The notes under the pieces are model-generated. The model did no database searches, had not been told where the DNA came from, and saw only the letters and a program-made list of their open reading frames with translations. Source: DATKGP01 sp035510775 (lineage in GTDB: Bacteria; Patescibacteriota; UBA1384; 2-12-FULL-50-11). From it: a stretch of 22,371 nt of DNA. Below are positions 6,548-15,000 of this stretch, in pieces. Made by a program: the position numbers and the translations under genes. Position 1 is the stretch's first letter; the number at the start of each line of letters is the position of its first letter. The stretch lies in assembly GCA_035510775.1 (NCBI GenBank), contig DATKGP010000056.1, positions 1 through 22,371 on the forward strand, given 5' to 3'.

Positions 6548-7498
6548 ATGCCCGAGGTTCTAGAACAAGAACCGGTCGAGGCCACGAAAAGCCCCGAGCA
6601 GATTATTAGCGAACGCCGCGGGCAGCTGTTAAGCCATCTAGAGGAACTCGGCATTGCCATCGACGATGAGGCCTTGAGCCGATTTTTGCCAAACATTGAG
6701 TGCCAGAAAACTTTAGAGAACGAACCGGCCGCCCAGAAGGTTAAGCAAGAGCATGGCCTCGATCATCTTTTTGCCTTAGTTAACCGAGATGGCTCGGTAG
6801 TAACCAGCGAGAAATTTCTCCATTTGTCGGAAAAACGCCAAGCCCACACTCTTTACCATGAGCTTGGCCACCGGCTCGACTGGTTGGGACGGGGTTTCGA
6901 TGAGCAACAAGACGGCTATCAAGAGTTGGCCGCGCTCAACGCACTTATCAGAAATCTACCGCCCGAACAAGCCTCGCGCTATACCGGCGAGATTGCCGAG
7001 CGACTCGAGAAAAAGGGCGAGAGCAACCCCGAGATGCTCGCTCGCGAGATGACCGCCGAGCTTTACGCCCAGTACATGGAAGGTGACGGCAGTTTCAAAG
7101 ACTTTATGCAAGCCAAAATCGAAACCTACAGCGAGGACGAAGTTCCACCATGGCTAGCTTACACTGAAGTTGAGAAGTTGATGAACGACCTAGGCGACCT
7201 TGAAGAGGCCGACGAAGACACCCGCCAGCTGTATCTGGCCAACAACCCGATAATTGCCGAGCACTATCAAATCCACACCGCTCTGGCTCGAGTTTGCCAG
7301 AACGAGGAAATTATTGATGGCATGACCGAGGTTAGCATCGAAGATGAGTACGACTATCTGGAATACAACGAACTTTACGAACAGATTCCCGACCCTAAGC
7401 CGCAACCTGCACCCAATAAAAAGAGTTTGGCGGCCGCCATTCAATCCGGCCAGAAGAAAAAAGACATTGGTTTTTGGGGCAGCTTTTTCGGCTTCTAA
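6548..7498 (+). CDS. HExxH zinc metallopeptidase-like protein in the T4SS operon
   Basis: 316 residues, no signal peptide or membrane helix, so probably cytoplasmic. The key motif is LYHELGHRLDWLG with HELGH at residues 104-108, the zincin signature (two His ligands, catalytic Glu105). About 60 residues later LAREMTAELYAQYM looks like the E-x-x-A-E helix that gives the third zinc ligand in several gluzincin-like families; Glu167 is the likely ligand and Glu171 the alternative. The C-terminal part is acidic (EDEYDYLEYNELYEQ), then a Pro/Lys linker and an aromatic end, FWGSFFGF, which might contact a membrane or partner. The ATG lies 4 bp after the VirB6-like stop without a clear Shine-Dalgarno, so coupled translation is likely. 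Substrate unknown; processing of a T4SS component or effector is inference. Confidence 0.75.
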   Translation: MPEVLEQEPVEATKSPEQIISERRGQLLSHLEELGIAIDDEALSRFLPNIECQKTLENEPAAQKVKQEHGLDHLFALVNRDGSVVTSEKFLHLSEKRQAHTLYHELGHRLDWLGRGFDEQQDGYQELAALNALIRNLPPEQASRYTGEIAERLEKKGESNPEMLAREMTAELYAQYMEGDGSFKDFMQAKIETYSEDEVPPWLAYTEVEKLMNDLGDLEEADEDTRQLYLANNPIIAEHYQIHTALARVCQNEEIIDGMTEVSIEDEYDYLEYNELYEQIPDPKPQPAPNKKSLAAAIQSGQKKKDIGFWGSFFGF

Positions 7499-7527
7499 AA
7501 TCCACGTTGGGCTGTATACTACTTAGT

Positions 7528-7534
7528 AGGGAGG
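7528..7534 (+). promoter_or_regulatory. Strong Shine-Dalgarno AGGGAGG that points to a CTG start for prgI
   Basis: The site AGGGAGG lies 9 nt upstream of an in-frame CTG at 7544. The first in-frame ATG (7574) is 39 nt away and has only AGAGAA before it. No ATG, GTG or TTG occurs in frame between the preceding stop (7496-7498) and 7574. Confidence 0.65.
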
Positions 7535-7543
7535 GAAAAGAGA

Positions 7544-7984
7544 CTGGACGCCAAAGTACCACAGAGAATTGACATGGAGGACAAAGTCATTGGTCCTCTG
7601 ACCTTGCAGCAGTTTTTTTACCTGCTCTTTGGCGGGTTGCTAATTTATTTGCTTAATTCCTGGATCCCCTCCGGCAGCCTGGTTAGACCAGTGTTTTACT
7701 TTCTGGCTATTCCTATTCTGATCTTAGCTCTAGCCTTGGCTTTTGTGAAAATCCAGGATCGACCGTTTATATTTTTCTTGGGCTCGTTTATTCGCTATAT
7801 CTCTCGACCGCGCCGGCGGGTCTGGCAGAAAGGCCAGTACAACAAGAACGCCGTCATCGTCGACAAACCCAAAGAAACGGCGGTCGAGACGCCGCGCAAA
7901 GAGTTCGACGCCGCTCGGGCGGCCGATTTAGCCAAGGTTTTAGACACCACCCAAACCAAAGGAGAAGACAATGGCCAGCCCTAA
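7544..7984 (+). CDS. prgI: PrgI family membrane protein of the T4SS (probable CTG start)
   Basis: 146 residues if started at CTG 7544; 136 from ATG 7574. Conserved opening: from CTG the protein reads (M)DAKVPQRIDMEDKVIGPLT, matching the usual KVPQxIDxEDKIxGPLT start of PrgI proteins, so the first ATG would cut into the conserved region. Two membrane helices follow (QFFYLLFGGLLIYLLNSW and PVFYFLAIPILILALALAF), then the basic RPFIFFLGSFIRYISRPRRRVWQKG and a polar cytoplasmic tail. PrgI-type proteins are small membrane partners encoded next to VirB4 in Gram-positive-type and CPR T4SS loci. The end overlaps virB4 by 14 bp. It is in the same frame as the preceding metallopeptidase gene, separated by that gene's stop codon. 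Confidence 0.85.
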   Translation: MDAKVPQRIDMEDKVIGPLTLQQFFYLLFGGLLIYLLNSWIPSGSLVRPVFYFLAIPILILALALAFVKIQDRPFIFFLGSFIRYISRPRRRVWQKGQYNKNAVIVDKPKETAVETPRKEFDAARAADLAKVLDTTQTKGEDNGQP

Positions 7985-10658
7985 ACAAAATCCCAAACAA
8001 CCGGCCAAGAACTTCTCTACCCAGTCGTTCGTCAAAATCAACGAGGTTCGCGACGATTTGGCGATTCTAACCGACGGGTCACTCCGGCAAGTTTTGAAAG
8101 TCACCCCGCTCTCGATTGAGCTACGTAGCCAGAAAGAACAGGACGCCGTCGTCTACCAGTTTCGGTCTTTTCTTAATGCCCTGAAGTTTCCGATTCAAAT
8201 CGTCGTTCAGGGTCGGCGGATTGACCTAACCAAATATATCCAGAAGCTCAACAACATCGGCGCCGACGAGCAGAACGAGCTGATTCGCATCCAGATCGCC
8301 GACTACGTTGACTTCATCGAGCGTCTCTCGACCGAGGTCAACATTATGGATCGGATTTTTTACGTCATCATCCCTCACAGCAAGTCGCCGGCCGAGACCA
8401 GCACCAAACAGACCTTCCTGGACAAGCTCCTGGGTGGCAAAAAGACCGCCACCACCACTTACACGCCTGAAGAGTTTGAGGAATTAAAGGCCCAGCTGAT
8501 TGAGAAAACTCAAGTCGTCTCCGGCCGACTAGAGGCGATGAGCATCAAGACCGAAGTCCTGAAAACTCAAGACCTAATCGAGCTTTACTACAACACCTAC
8601 AACCCGGAGGAATCGGCCTCTGAACGAGTGGCGGATGTTTCAGCGATTACCAGCTCGGTGATCAAGGAAAAACAGGAAGAGACCGCCAGCCAAGTCCAGG
8701 AATTGCTTGACGCCGTTAAAGGCGGTGAGTTGGCACCGAAAACCGAGAAGCCAACCCCGGCCGCCGGAGCCGAAGCGATTCCAAACATGCCCGCGGCCAT
8801 TACCGCTCCGCCTGATGCCGCGCCGGTCGTCACGAAAAAGCTGGGCTTGAGCGAAATCTTGGGTAAAATCGGCGGCAACCAAGCCAAATCGCCCGAAGAG
8901 ATGGAGATGGATATTTTCAAGAAGGGCCTGGCCGACGTCCTCGACATCATCTCCCCCTCCGGTCTGACCGTTGACCCAAGTTACCTGCAAATCGGCGGGC
9001 TGTTCGCCCGAACACTCTTCGTCTTTACCTACCCAAGATATCTTTCTAGCGGCTGGCTCTCGCCAATTATGAACTTCGACTCGGCTATCGACATTTCTAT
9101 GTTTATTTACCCAATGGAGTCGTACCAGGTGCTCAATCAACTGCGACGGAAAACCACCCAGCTGCAATCGAGTCTGCAAGTGGAGCAAGAGAAGGGCTTG
9201 GTTCGTAACCCCGAGCTCGAGACAGCCGTCGGCGATATCGAGGAGCTCCGCGACACCTTGCAAAAAGGCGAGACCCGGCTCTTCCAGTTCTCTCTGTACT
9301 TCACCGTCTACGCCAAGAGCCTGGAAGATTTGCAGAAGATGACCAAGCAGATTGAGACCACCTTGGCCGGAAGTTTAACCTATACCAAGCCGGCCATCTT
9401 GCAGGCCGAAGAAGGTTTCAATACGACGATGCCAATTGCCGACGACGAGCTGCAGATTGTTCGCAACCTTGACTCTGATTCGCTGGCGACCGTCTTCCCC
9501 TTCTCCAGCCAAGACATTTCCCATCACGACGGTGTCCTTTACGGAATTAACCTGCATAACAGCTCGCTGGTGCTCTACGACCGCTTTCATATGGAGAACG
9601 CCAACCAAGTTGTCTTCGCCAAATCCGGCGCCGGCAAGTCGTACACCGTCAAGCTGGAGGCGCTGCGAACGCTGATGCTGGGCGCCGAGCTAATAGTCAT
9701 CGACCCAGAGAACGAGTACAAAACGCTCTGCCAGACCATCGGCGGCAGCTACATTGATATTTCCCTCAACTCTTCGCAGAAAATTAACCCATTTGACCTG
9801 CCAAAATTCAACCAAGACAACCAAGATACCGGCGAAGATCTGCTCCGCTCGACCATCGCTGGGCTGCACGGCCTAATTGCCGTAATGGCCGGCACCCTTT
9901 CCAGCGAGGAAGATTCGCTCCTCGACAAGGCTCTGTACGAAGTCTACGCCCTTAAAGATATCTCGGTTGATCCGACCAGCCAGAATAACCCACCGCCGCT
10001 TTTGAGCGATTTGCTGTCGGTGCTAGCCAATATGAACGGCACCGAGAACCTGATTAACCGCCTGCTCAAATACAGCGAAGGCAGCTTCTCTAATTTGTTT
10101 AATGCCCCAACCAATATCGACTTGACCAACCGCTTCACCGTCTTTTCGGTGCGCAATATGGAAGACGAGCTTCGACCGTTGGCGATGTACCTGGTCTTGA
10201 ACTACATCTGGGGTCGGGTGAAAAGCCAGCTCAAGAAACGCCTGCTAATCATCGATGAGGCCTGGTGGATGATGCGCTACGAAGACACCGCCAAGTTCCT
10301 GAACGCCATGACCAAGCGGGCTCGCAAATACTACCTCGGGGTGACGGTCATTAGCCAAGACGTCGAAGACTTTATGGAGAATGCCTACGGCAAGGCGATT
10401 GTCTCCAACTCGGCCACCCAGATTCTGCTCGGCCAGTCGCCAACCGCCGTCGATAAACTCCAGAGCGTCTTTAAATTAACTGATGGCGAGAAGCAGTTCC
10501 TGACCACCGCCGACGTTGGCCAAGGTTTGCTGGTGGCCGGCATCGACCGAGCGGCCATTCAAATCATCGCCTCCTACACCGAGGATCAGTTCATCACCAC
10601 CAACCCCGAACAGATTTTGACAATGTTCGGCCAGGAAGCTGGCGGAGAAAGCCAATAA
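7971..10658 (+). CDS. virB4: VirB4-like T4SS ATPase
   Basis: 895 residues, cytoplasmic or membrane-associated motor that energises assembly and substrate transfer in type IV secretion. The N-terminal half (~1-500) is the VirB4/TraC-type domain with an Ala/Pro-rich low-complexity linker at ~255-290. The ATPase domain follows: Walker A SGAGKS at residues 552-557, then IVIDPENEY (typical of VirB4/TraG-HerA ATPases), Walker B LLIIDEAWWMM with Asp762-Glu763, and a RARKYYLGVTVISQDVEDF sensor-like section with the conserved Gln, ending in ILLGQSP. Length is usual for the family. AAAGGAG at 7958-7964 lies 6 nt upstream of the ATG. Overlaps prgI and directly abuts the next gene (stop 10656-10658, next ATG 10659). 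No coupling protein or VirB11 gene lies in the window. Confidence 0.95.
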   Translation: MASPKQNPKQPAKNFSTQSFVKINEVRDDLAILTDGSLRQVLKVTPLSIELRSQKEQDAVVYQFRSFLNALKFPIQIVVQGRRIDLTKYIQKLNNIGADEQNELIRIQIADYVDFIERLSTEVNIMDRIFYVIIPHSKSPAETSTKQTFLDKLLGGKKTATTTYTPEEFEELKAQLIEKTQVVSGRLEAMSIKTEVLKTQDLIELYYNTYNPEESASERVADVSAITSSVIKEKQEETASQVQELLDAVKGGELAPKTEKPTPAAGAEAIPNMPAAITAPPDAAPVVTKKLGLSEILGKIGGNQAKSPEEMEMDIFKKGLADVLDIISPSGLTVDPSYLQIGGLFARTLFVFTYPRYLSSGWLSPIMNFDSAIDISMFIYPMESYQVLNQLRRKTTQLQSSLQVEQEKGLVRNPELETAVGDIEELRDTLQKGETRLFQFSLYFTVYAKSLEDLQKMTKQIETTLAGSLTYTKPAILQAEEGFNTTMPIADDELQIVRNLDSDSLATVFPFSSQDISHHDGVLYGINLHNSSLVLYDRFHMENANQVVFAKSGAGKSYTVKLEALRTLMLGAELIVIDPENEYKTLCQTIGGSYIDISLNSSQKINPFDLPKFNQDNQDTGEDLLRSTIAGLHGLIAVMAGTLSSEEDSLLDKALYEVYALKDISVDPTSQNNPPPLLSDLLSVLANMNGTENLINRLLKYSEGSFSNLFNAPTNIDLTNRFTVFSVRNMEDELRPLAMYLVLNYIWGRVKSQLKKRLLIIDEAWWMMRYEDTAKFLNAMTKRARKYYLGVTVISQDVEDFMENAYGKAIVSNSATQILLGQSPTAVDKLQSVFKLTDGEKQFLTTADVGQGLLVAGIDRAAIQIIASYTEDQFITTNPEQILTMFGQEAGGESQ

Positions 10659-12044
10659 ATGCCGCTACCTGGCGAGGAAAATCTTGATCCATCGCTAAAC
10701 GCCCCTCTGCCCGAGGAGCCCGAGGAACAAGGACAAGGCCCGAGCCTTAGCGATCGAGCTCAAGACGCCCGCAACCAGTACGAAAGAGCTAAGGAAAAAG
10801 CCGGGCAGGCCAAAAATTGGTGGCAAAGACGTGTCGGCGGCAAGAGTGAAGGGGAAAAAACTGCCCGAGAAGGGGCAGAAAATGTTGGTAAAAAGGGTCT
10901 GAAGGAGGGCGTCGAGAAAGAAGGCGCGGCTGCTGCCAAAAGGGGGGCTCAAGAAGTCGGCAAGACTGTTCTTAAAAAAGAAGCTACTCAAGTCGCGACT
11001 AAAGCTGGTGCTCAAGTTGCGGCCAAGGGAGTAGCAACTGTAGCCGGCGCCGCTCTTTCGGCAGGCACCTCATTCTTAATCCAAGCCGGCGTTTGGCTTG
11101 TAACTAATAAAAAAGCTCGAAAGGTGTTGATGTATGTTGTAATCGTCATTGCCGCACTTCTAATTCTCCTTGCCGTCATTTTTGCCCTGTCTGCTCTTGG
11201 AGTCATCGGCGTTAAGGACACCCCAACCACCGCCGCCCAAAAATACCAAGCCGACACCTTGGCCGGGGTATTCGGTGACCAAGCTGCCCTAAGGAAGACC
11301 GTCATCACCGACAGCGACGCCTTAATCAACCAGCTCAACAACACCATCAAACCCCGGGCCGACAAAGTTTATTCCGGTGGCAAGGCCGGTAGCGCTAAGG
11401 CCGCCGTGGACGCGGTTGTCGCCAACCTTCAAATTATTAAAGTTCAGACTGACAACGCCTCCCGAGACAAACTGGCCACGACAATTATGGGCGAGATTAC
11501 CGATTTGCGAACCAACTACCCCGAGATGATGGGCTTCGGCAAAAACTGCGCCGACCTGGCACCGTTCATCCAGAGCGGTCAACTGACCATCTCCCACCCA
11601 GAAGACAGAAGTCGTATCGTCAACGGCCAAGTGATTAATGAAGGTGGTCAGGTAATTGATGTTTCACCAAACATCTGTGCCACTATCCTATTTCTGGTGA
11701 ACAGCGGCTACAAAATTACGGTTAGTACCATTGCCAAGGGTCACCCGAAATACGTCGCCTCGGGTCAGAACTCCCAAGCCGACAGGACAGGAGTCAGAGC
11801 CGTTTCCCCGCACTACTACGGCCGGGGTATGGATATCACTGTCGTCAACGGCGAGCACGTCAGCGACGGCAGTTCGCTCGCTCCGACGGTTATGAAGTTG
11901 TTATATAGCAACCGCCAGACCCTCGGCGTTAGCCAGATATTCGGGCCCAACTACTACTTGGTTACCCAAGCCTCGTCCCCGGCAAGTAAAACCCTCGCAG
12001 GTCACCACAACCACATCCACATCACCGTCAAGGGGGCTCAATGA
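10659..12044 (+). CDS. Bitopic T4SS protein with C-terminal M15-like peptidoglycan peptidase domain
   Basis: 461 residues. Residues 1-120 are charged, Ala/Lys/Glu-rich and probably cytoplasmic. A weakly hydrophobic stretch at ~124-150 precedes a clear membrane helix at ~156-182 (VLMYVVIVIAALLILLAVIF). The outside part ends in a domain with the M15 D-Ala-D-Ala carboxypeptidase-type zinc motif: SPHYYGRGMD at 383-392 (Ser383-x-His385-x-x-Gly-x-Gly-x-Asp392, the SxHxxGxAxD pattern) and HNHIH with His452 and His454. All expected metal ligands are present, so it is plausibly active. In this operon the likely role is local wall cleavage during assembly of the secretion channel. The ATG follows the virB4 stop with no gap, and GGAG lies inside the end of virB4. 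The end overlaps the next gene by 4 bp (ATGA). Exact substrate not shown. Confidence 0.8.
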   Translation: MPLPGEENLDPSLNAPLPEEPEEQGQGPSLSDRAQDARNQYERAKEKAGQAKNWWQRRVGGKSEGEKTAREGAENVGKKGLKEGVEKEGAAAAKRGAQEVGKTVLKKEATQVATKAGAQVAAKGVATVAGAALSAGTSFLIQAGVWLVTNKKARKVLMYVVIVIAALLILLAVIFALSALGVIGVKDTPTTAAQKYQADTLAGVFGDQAALRKTVITDSDALINQLNNTIKPRADKVYSGGKAGSAKAAVDAVVANLQIIKVQTDNASRDKLATTIMGEITDLRTNYPEMMGFGKNCADLAPFIQSGQLTISHPEDRSRIVNGQVINEGGQVIDVSPNICATILFLVNSGYKITVSTIAKGHPKYVASGQNSQADRTGVRAVSPHYYGRGMDITVVNGEHVSDGSSLAPTVMKLLYSNRQTLGVSQIFGPNYYLVTQASSPASKTLAGHHNHIHITVKGAQ

Positions 12045-15000
12045 AGAGATTTCTATGCGTCTATCTAGCGATTCTAATGCTCCTCTCCGGGGTTCTGTCG
12101 ACGGCCATGGTCTTGCAGCCGCAGATGGCTCGCGCCGACGACACTAATAACCAACTGCCCGACGACCAAATCGGGGCGGCTGATACCTCGCCAGACGGAA
12201 CGATAGCCGACGATAGCAGCACTAGCGACACCGACGAAACCTACCTAACGGACGACACCGAGATACCCGACGGTGAGGCCGATCCTAGTCTCACCGATAA
12301 TGCCTACTACCTCGCCTCAAAAATCGAGTGGATGTCCGACTCACAGGTCGCCAAGACGCCGTACGCGGTCGGGCCATCGACTGACGTTACTAAGCTCGCC
12401 GGCTACGAAATTGACAACAATGTTACCGATTACTTGCTTAACCTCATCGAACCACCGGCTCTCGGCGGCCAGGGCATTAACCACATCAAAGTCGCTCGGC
12501 TGGAGACGAGCTATACCAGCAACGGTGCCGGCAAGAACGATCGAGAGAACGCTGGATCGGTCGCGGCCGATCCCGAGCAGCAGACCTCCGCCCACCACGA
12601 CGGCCGGGCAGTCGATATCTCCGAGGTCGGGGCGGTCACCTGTAAGCTGGTCTCTAAATCTTATCTCGGCGGTGATTCGACCTCATGGCTGGCACCACAG
12701 GCGGTCAAGGTTGCCTGGCAGAGTAACGAGGGCATCACCAACAACCCGACCCCGACCGGCCAGAGTGCTATGGAAGCGGCCGGGCTCAACTCCGCCCAAG
12801 GCATCGTTAATTACCTCAACGGCACCGGCCAGCTCGACGCCTATGTCTCTTTCGTCAAAGGCCTCAACCTGCAGCAGATTATTACTTACGTCGGGGCCAA
12901 TATTTATATGAAGAACTTCGCCACTTCCTCGATTGTTTCCGATCCGTTGGCCGACAGCCTGATTCACGTGGTCGGTGGAGCGGCTCTGGAGAAGGCTTTG
13001 CCGGGCCTGCCCGAGGGCATGGCCATCGGTAACAACGACGAAGACGCCCGAATCGCCTTTGCCAAATCCGAACTAGAAAAAGGCTTAAATCTGCCGTCAG
13101 GTAGCTTACGAGGCTACGGCTGGGACGGCATTCTGACCTCGGTTGGCAAGCGCAACATCGAGAACGCCCTCGGCTTGCCGGCGCTTTATTTGGAGAACCA
13201 CTCTCTGCAGGATCTTAATAGCAACCAAGTGGCCGCTGCTGCCCTCAAGAATTTCCAGTTGAACGACAGCTCGTTCAACGTCCCGGCCGGAACTATCAGT
13301 CTGATTCAGGCCAACAATACTCGAGGGCTAGAACAAGCCGGTGTCAATATTCTGGCCTCGGCGCTAAAACTAAGCAGCGTCCAGCAAACCGCTTTGCTCT
13401 CGGCTGTCCAGAACAAAACCACCCCGAACGTTGTCCTTAGCACCTCGCCGGTTGGCGACAAAATCGGCGTTACCGACCTGGAGAATATGTTCTCGGCCGA
13501 CCCAGCCAAACAACAGCAGGCGGCCGATGCCCTAAAACAAAAAGGCCTGGATATCGTCAAGGCCGCCGTCAGCTCGGCCACTTCAACCAAGTACGCCGGC
13601 CTAACCAGCCAACTTCTAAATATTTTGACCGACGGCAATTCGACAATAAAATTGGGCGACCTTAAACAGACCGTCGGTACCAACCAAATCGGTGCCACCG
13701 CCGGTCTCGACCCCAGCCAATACGGCAGCCTCACCAAGACCGACCAAGTCAACCAACTTTTTGCCACCGCCATTAACGAAAGCCTCGACCTGACCGGCAG
13801 CTCGCAGATCTCGGCTGGTGACGTCAAAAATATCGGCAGCACCACCAACACCGACATCTTCAACAAAATTGGCGGGATGGAGATTGACCGGGCGATGGGC
13901 TGGAACAACGGCACCGGCCTGAAGATCCTCCAGGGAACTACCAACCTGTCGGACGCTTTCACCCAAATCGCCTCCAACTCTGTCAGCCAGTTACTCGGGC
14001 TGAAGGTTCAAGGGATCTCACTCGACGGCAATGTTAGCAATAACTTCGCCAATGCCATCGTCAACACCCGCCTAGGACTAGACTCTGGAACTTTTGACGA
14101 TCAAGCTTCTGACTCAACTGCCTTAAGCAACAAAATTGGTACCAATAAATTTAATCAAATATTTGGTCTGCCGAGCAATTCGACTATCGATCAGCTCCGT
14201 AGCAACGCCAGCTTCTGGAGCGACCAAACCAACGTCAATCGTTGGCAGGCTACCGATATTAATGTCGGCCTGCCGATTGGCACCACCCAACAGTATCTTC
14301 AGGGTAGTATTACTTCCGACCAGTACCGCCGCGACGCTGCCACCACCAACGCCACCAACCTGACTGTCGACAAGCTCTGGAACCAATTCGGCCTGCAGGA
14401 TGCCCTAAAAATTGACAGCAAGTCTGCTCTGGCCATTATCAACGTTATTAAAGGCGGCGATAACGTCACCCTCCAGGATCAGCAGGCGGCGCTTAAGTCT
14501 TTGTATACAATTCTCGGCCGAACGCTCGACCAAGGCAGCGGCTTTGCCGCCGACTCCCTGATTCAATACTTCACTGCCGGCGATGCCTCTACCCAGACTT
14601 CAGTACTCATAGGTCAAGGGCTGCGGCTGTTTGCCAAGCAGCTGGGCTTGAGCGATCTTAGCGGCGGCCAAACTGACGCCACTTACACTTATCTAGGCAA
14701 CCTTATCTACCGCATCTTCAACGAGCCTGATCACATCAGTGTCCCCGGCAACCCCAGCGATCGAGCAATACTCGCCAGCCTAGTTGCCAAGGCCACCGGC
14801 ATCCCGATCGATAAATACCCGATCGACGTCGGGGCTTTCGGCCAGGGCGATTTTCGAACTGGTTACGCCGCCGTGACTTTCTCGATGTGGGGCAAACAAA
14901 TTAACCAATATCTGCCGGCCAACGACCAATTAAGCTACGGCGACCTGCGCGATACCTTGATTGTCGACGAGAACGACCCGCGGGTAATTCAAGACGTCGG

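Noticed and set aside
8640..9263. Minus-strand ORF of 207 codons opposite virB4
   Set aside because: Gly/Val/Leu-rich mirror of the GCC/GAC-rich codons of virB4; no independent support.
13306..13977. Minus-strand ORF of 223 codons opposite the giant protein gene
   Set aside because: Mirror-codon artefact within a 1508-codon gene; no start signals or motifs.
14501..14510. TTGTATACAA palindrome sharing the operator half-site
   Set aside because: Lies in the middle of the giant gene and lacks the rest of the operator; most likely chance.
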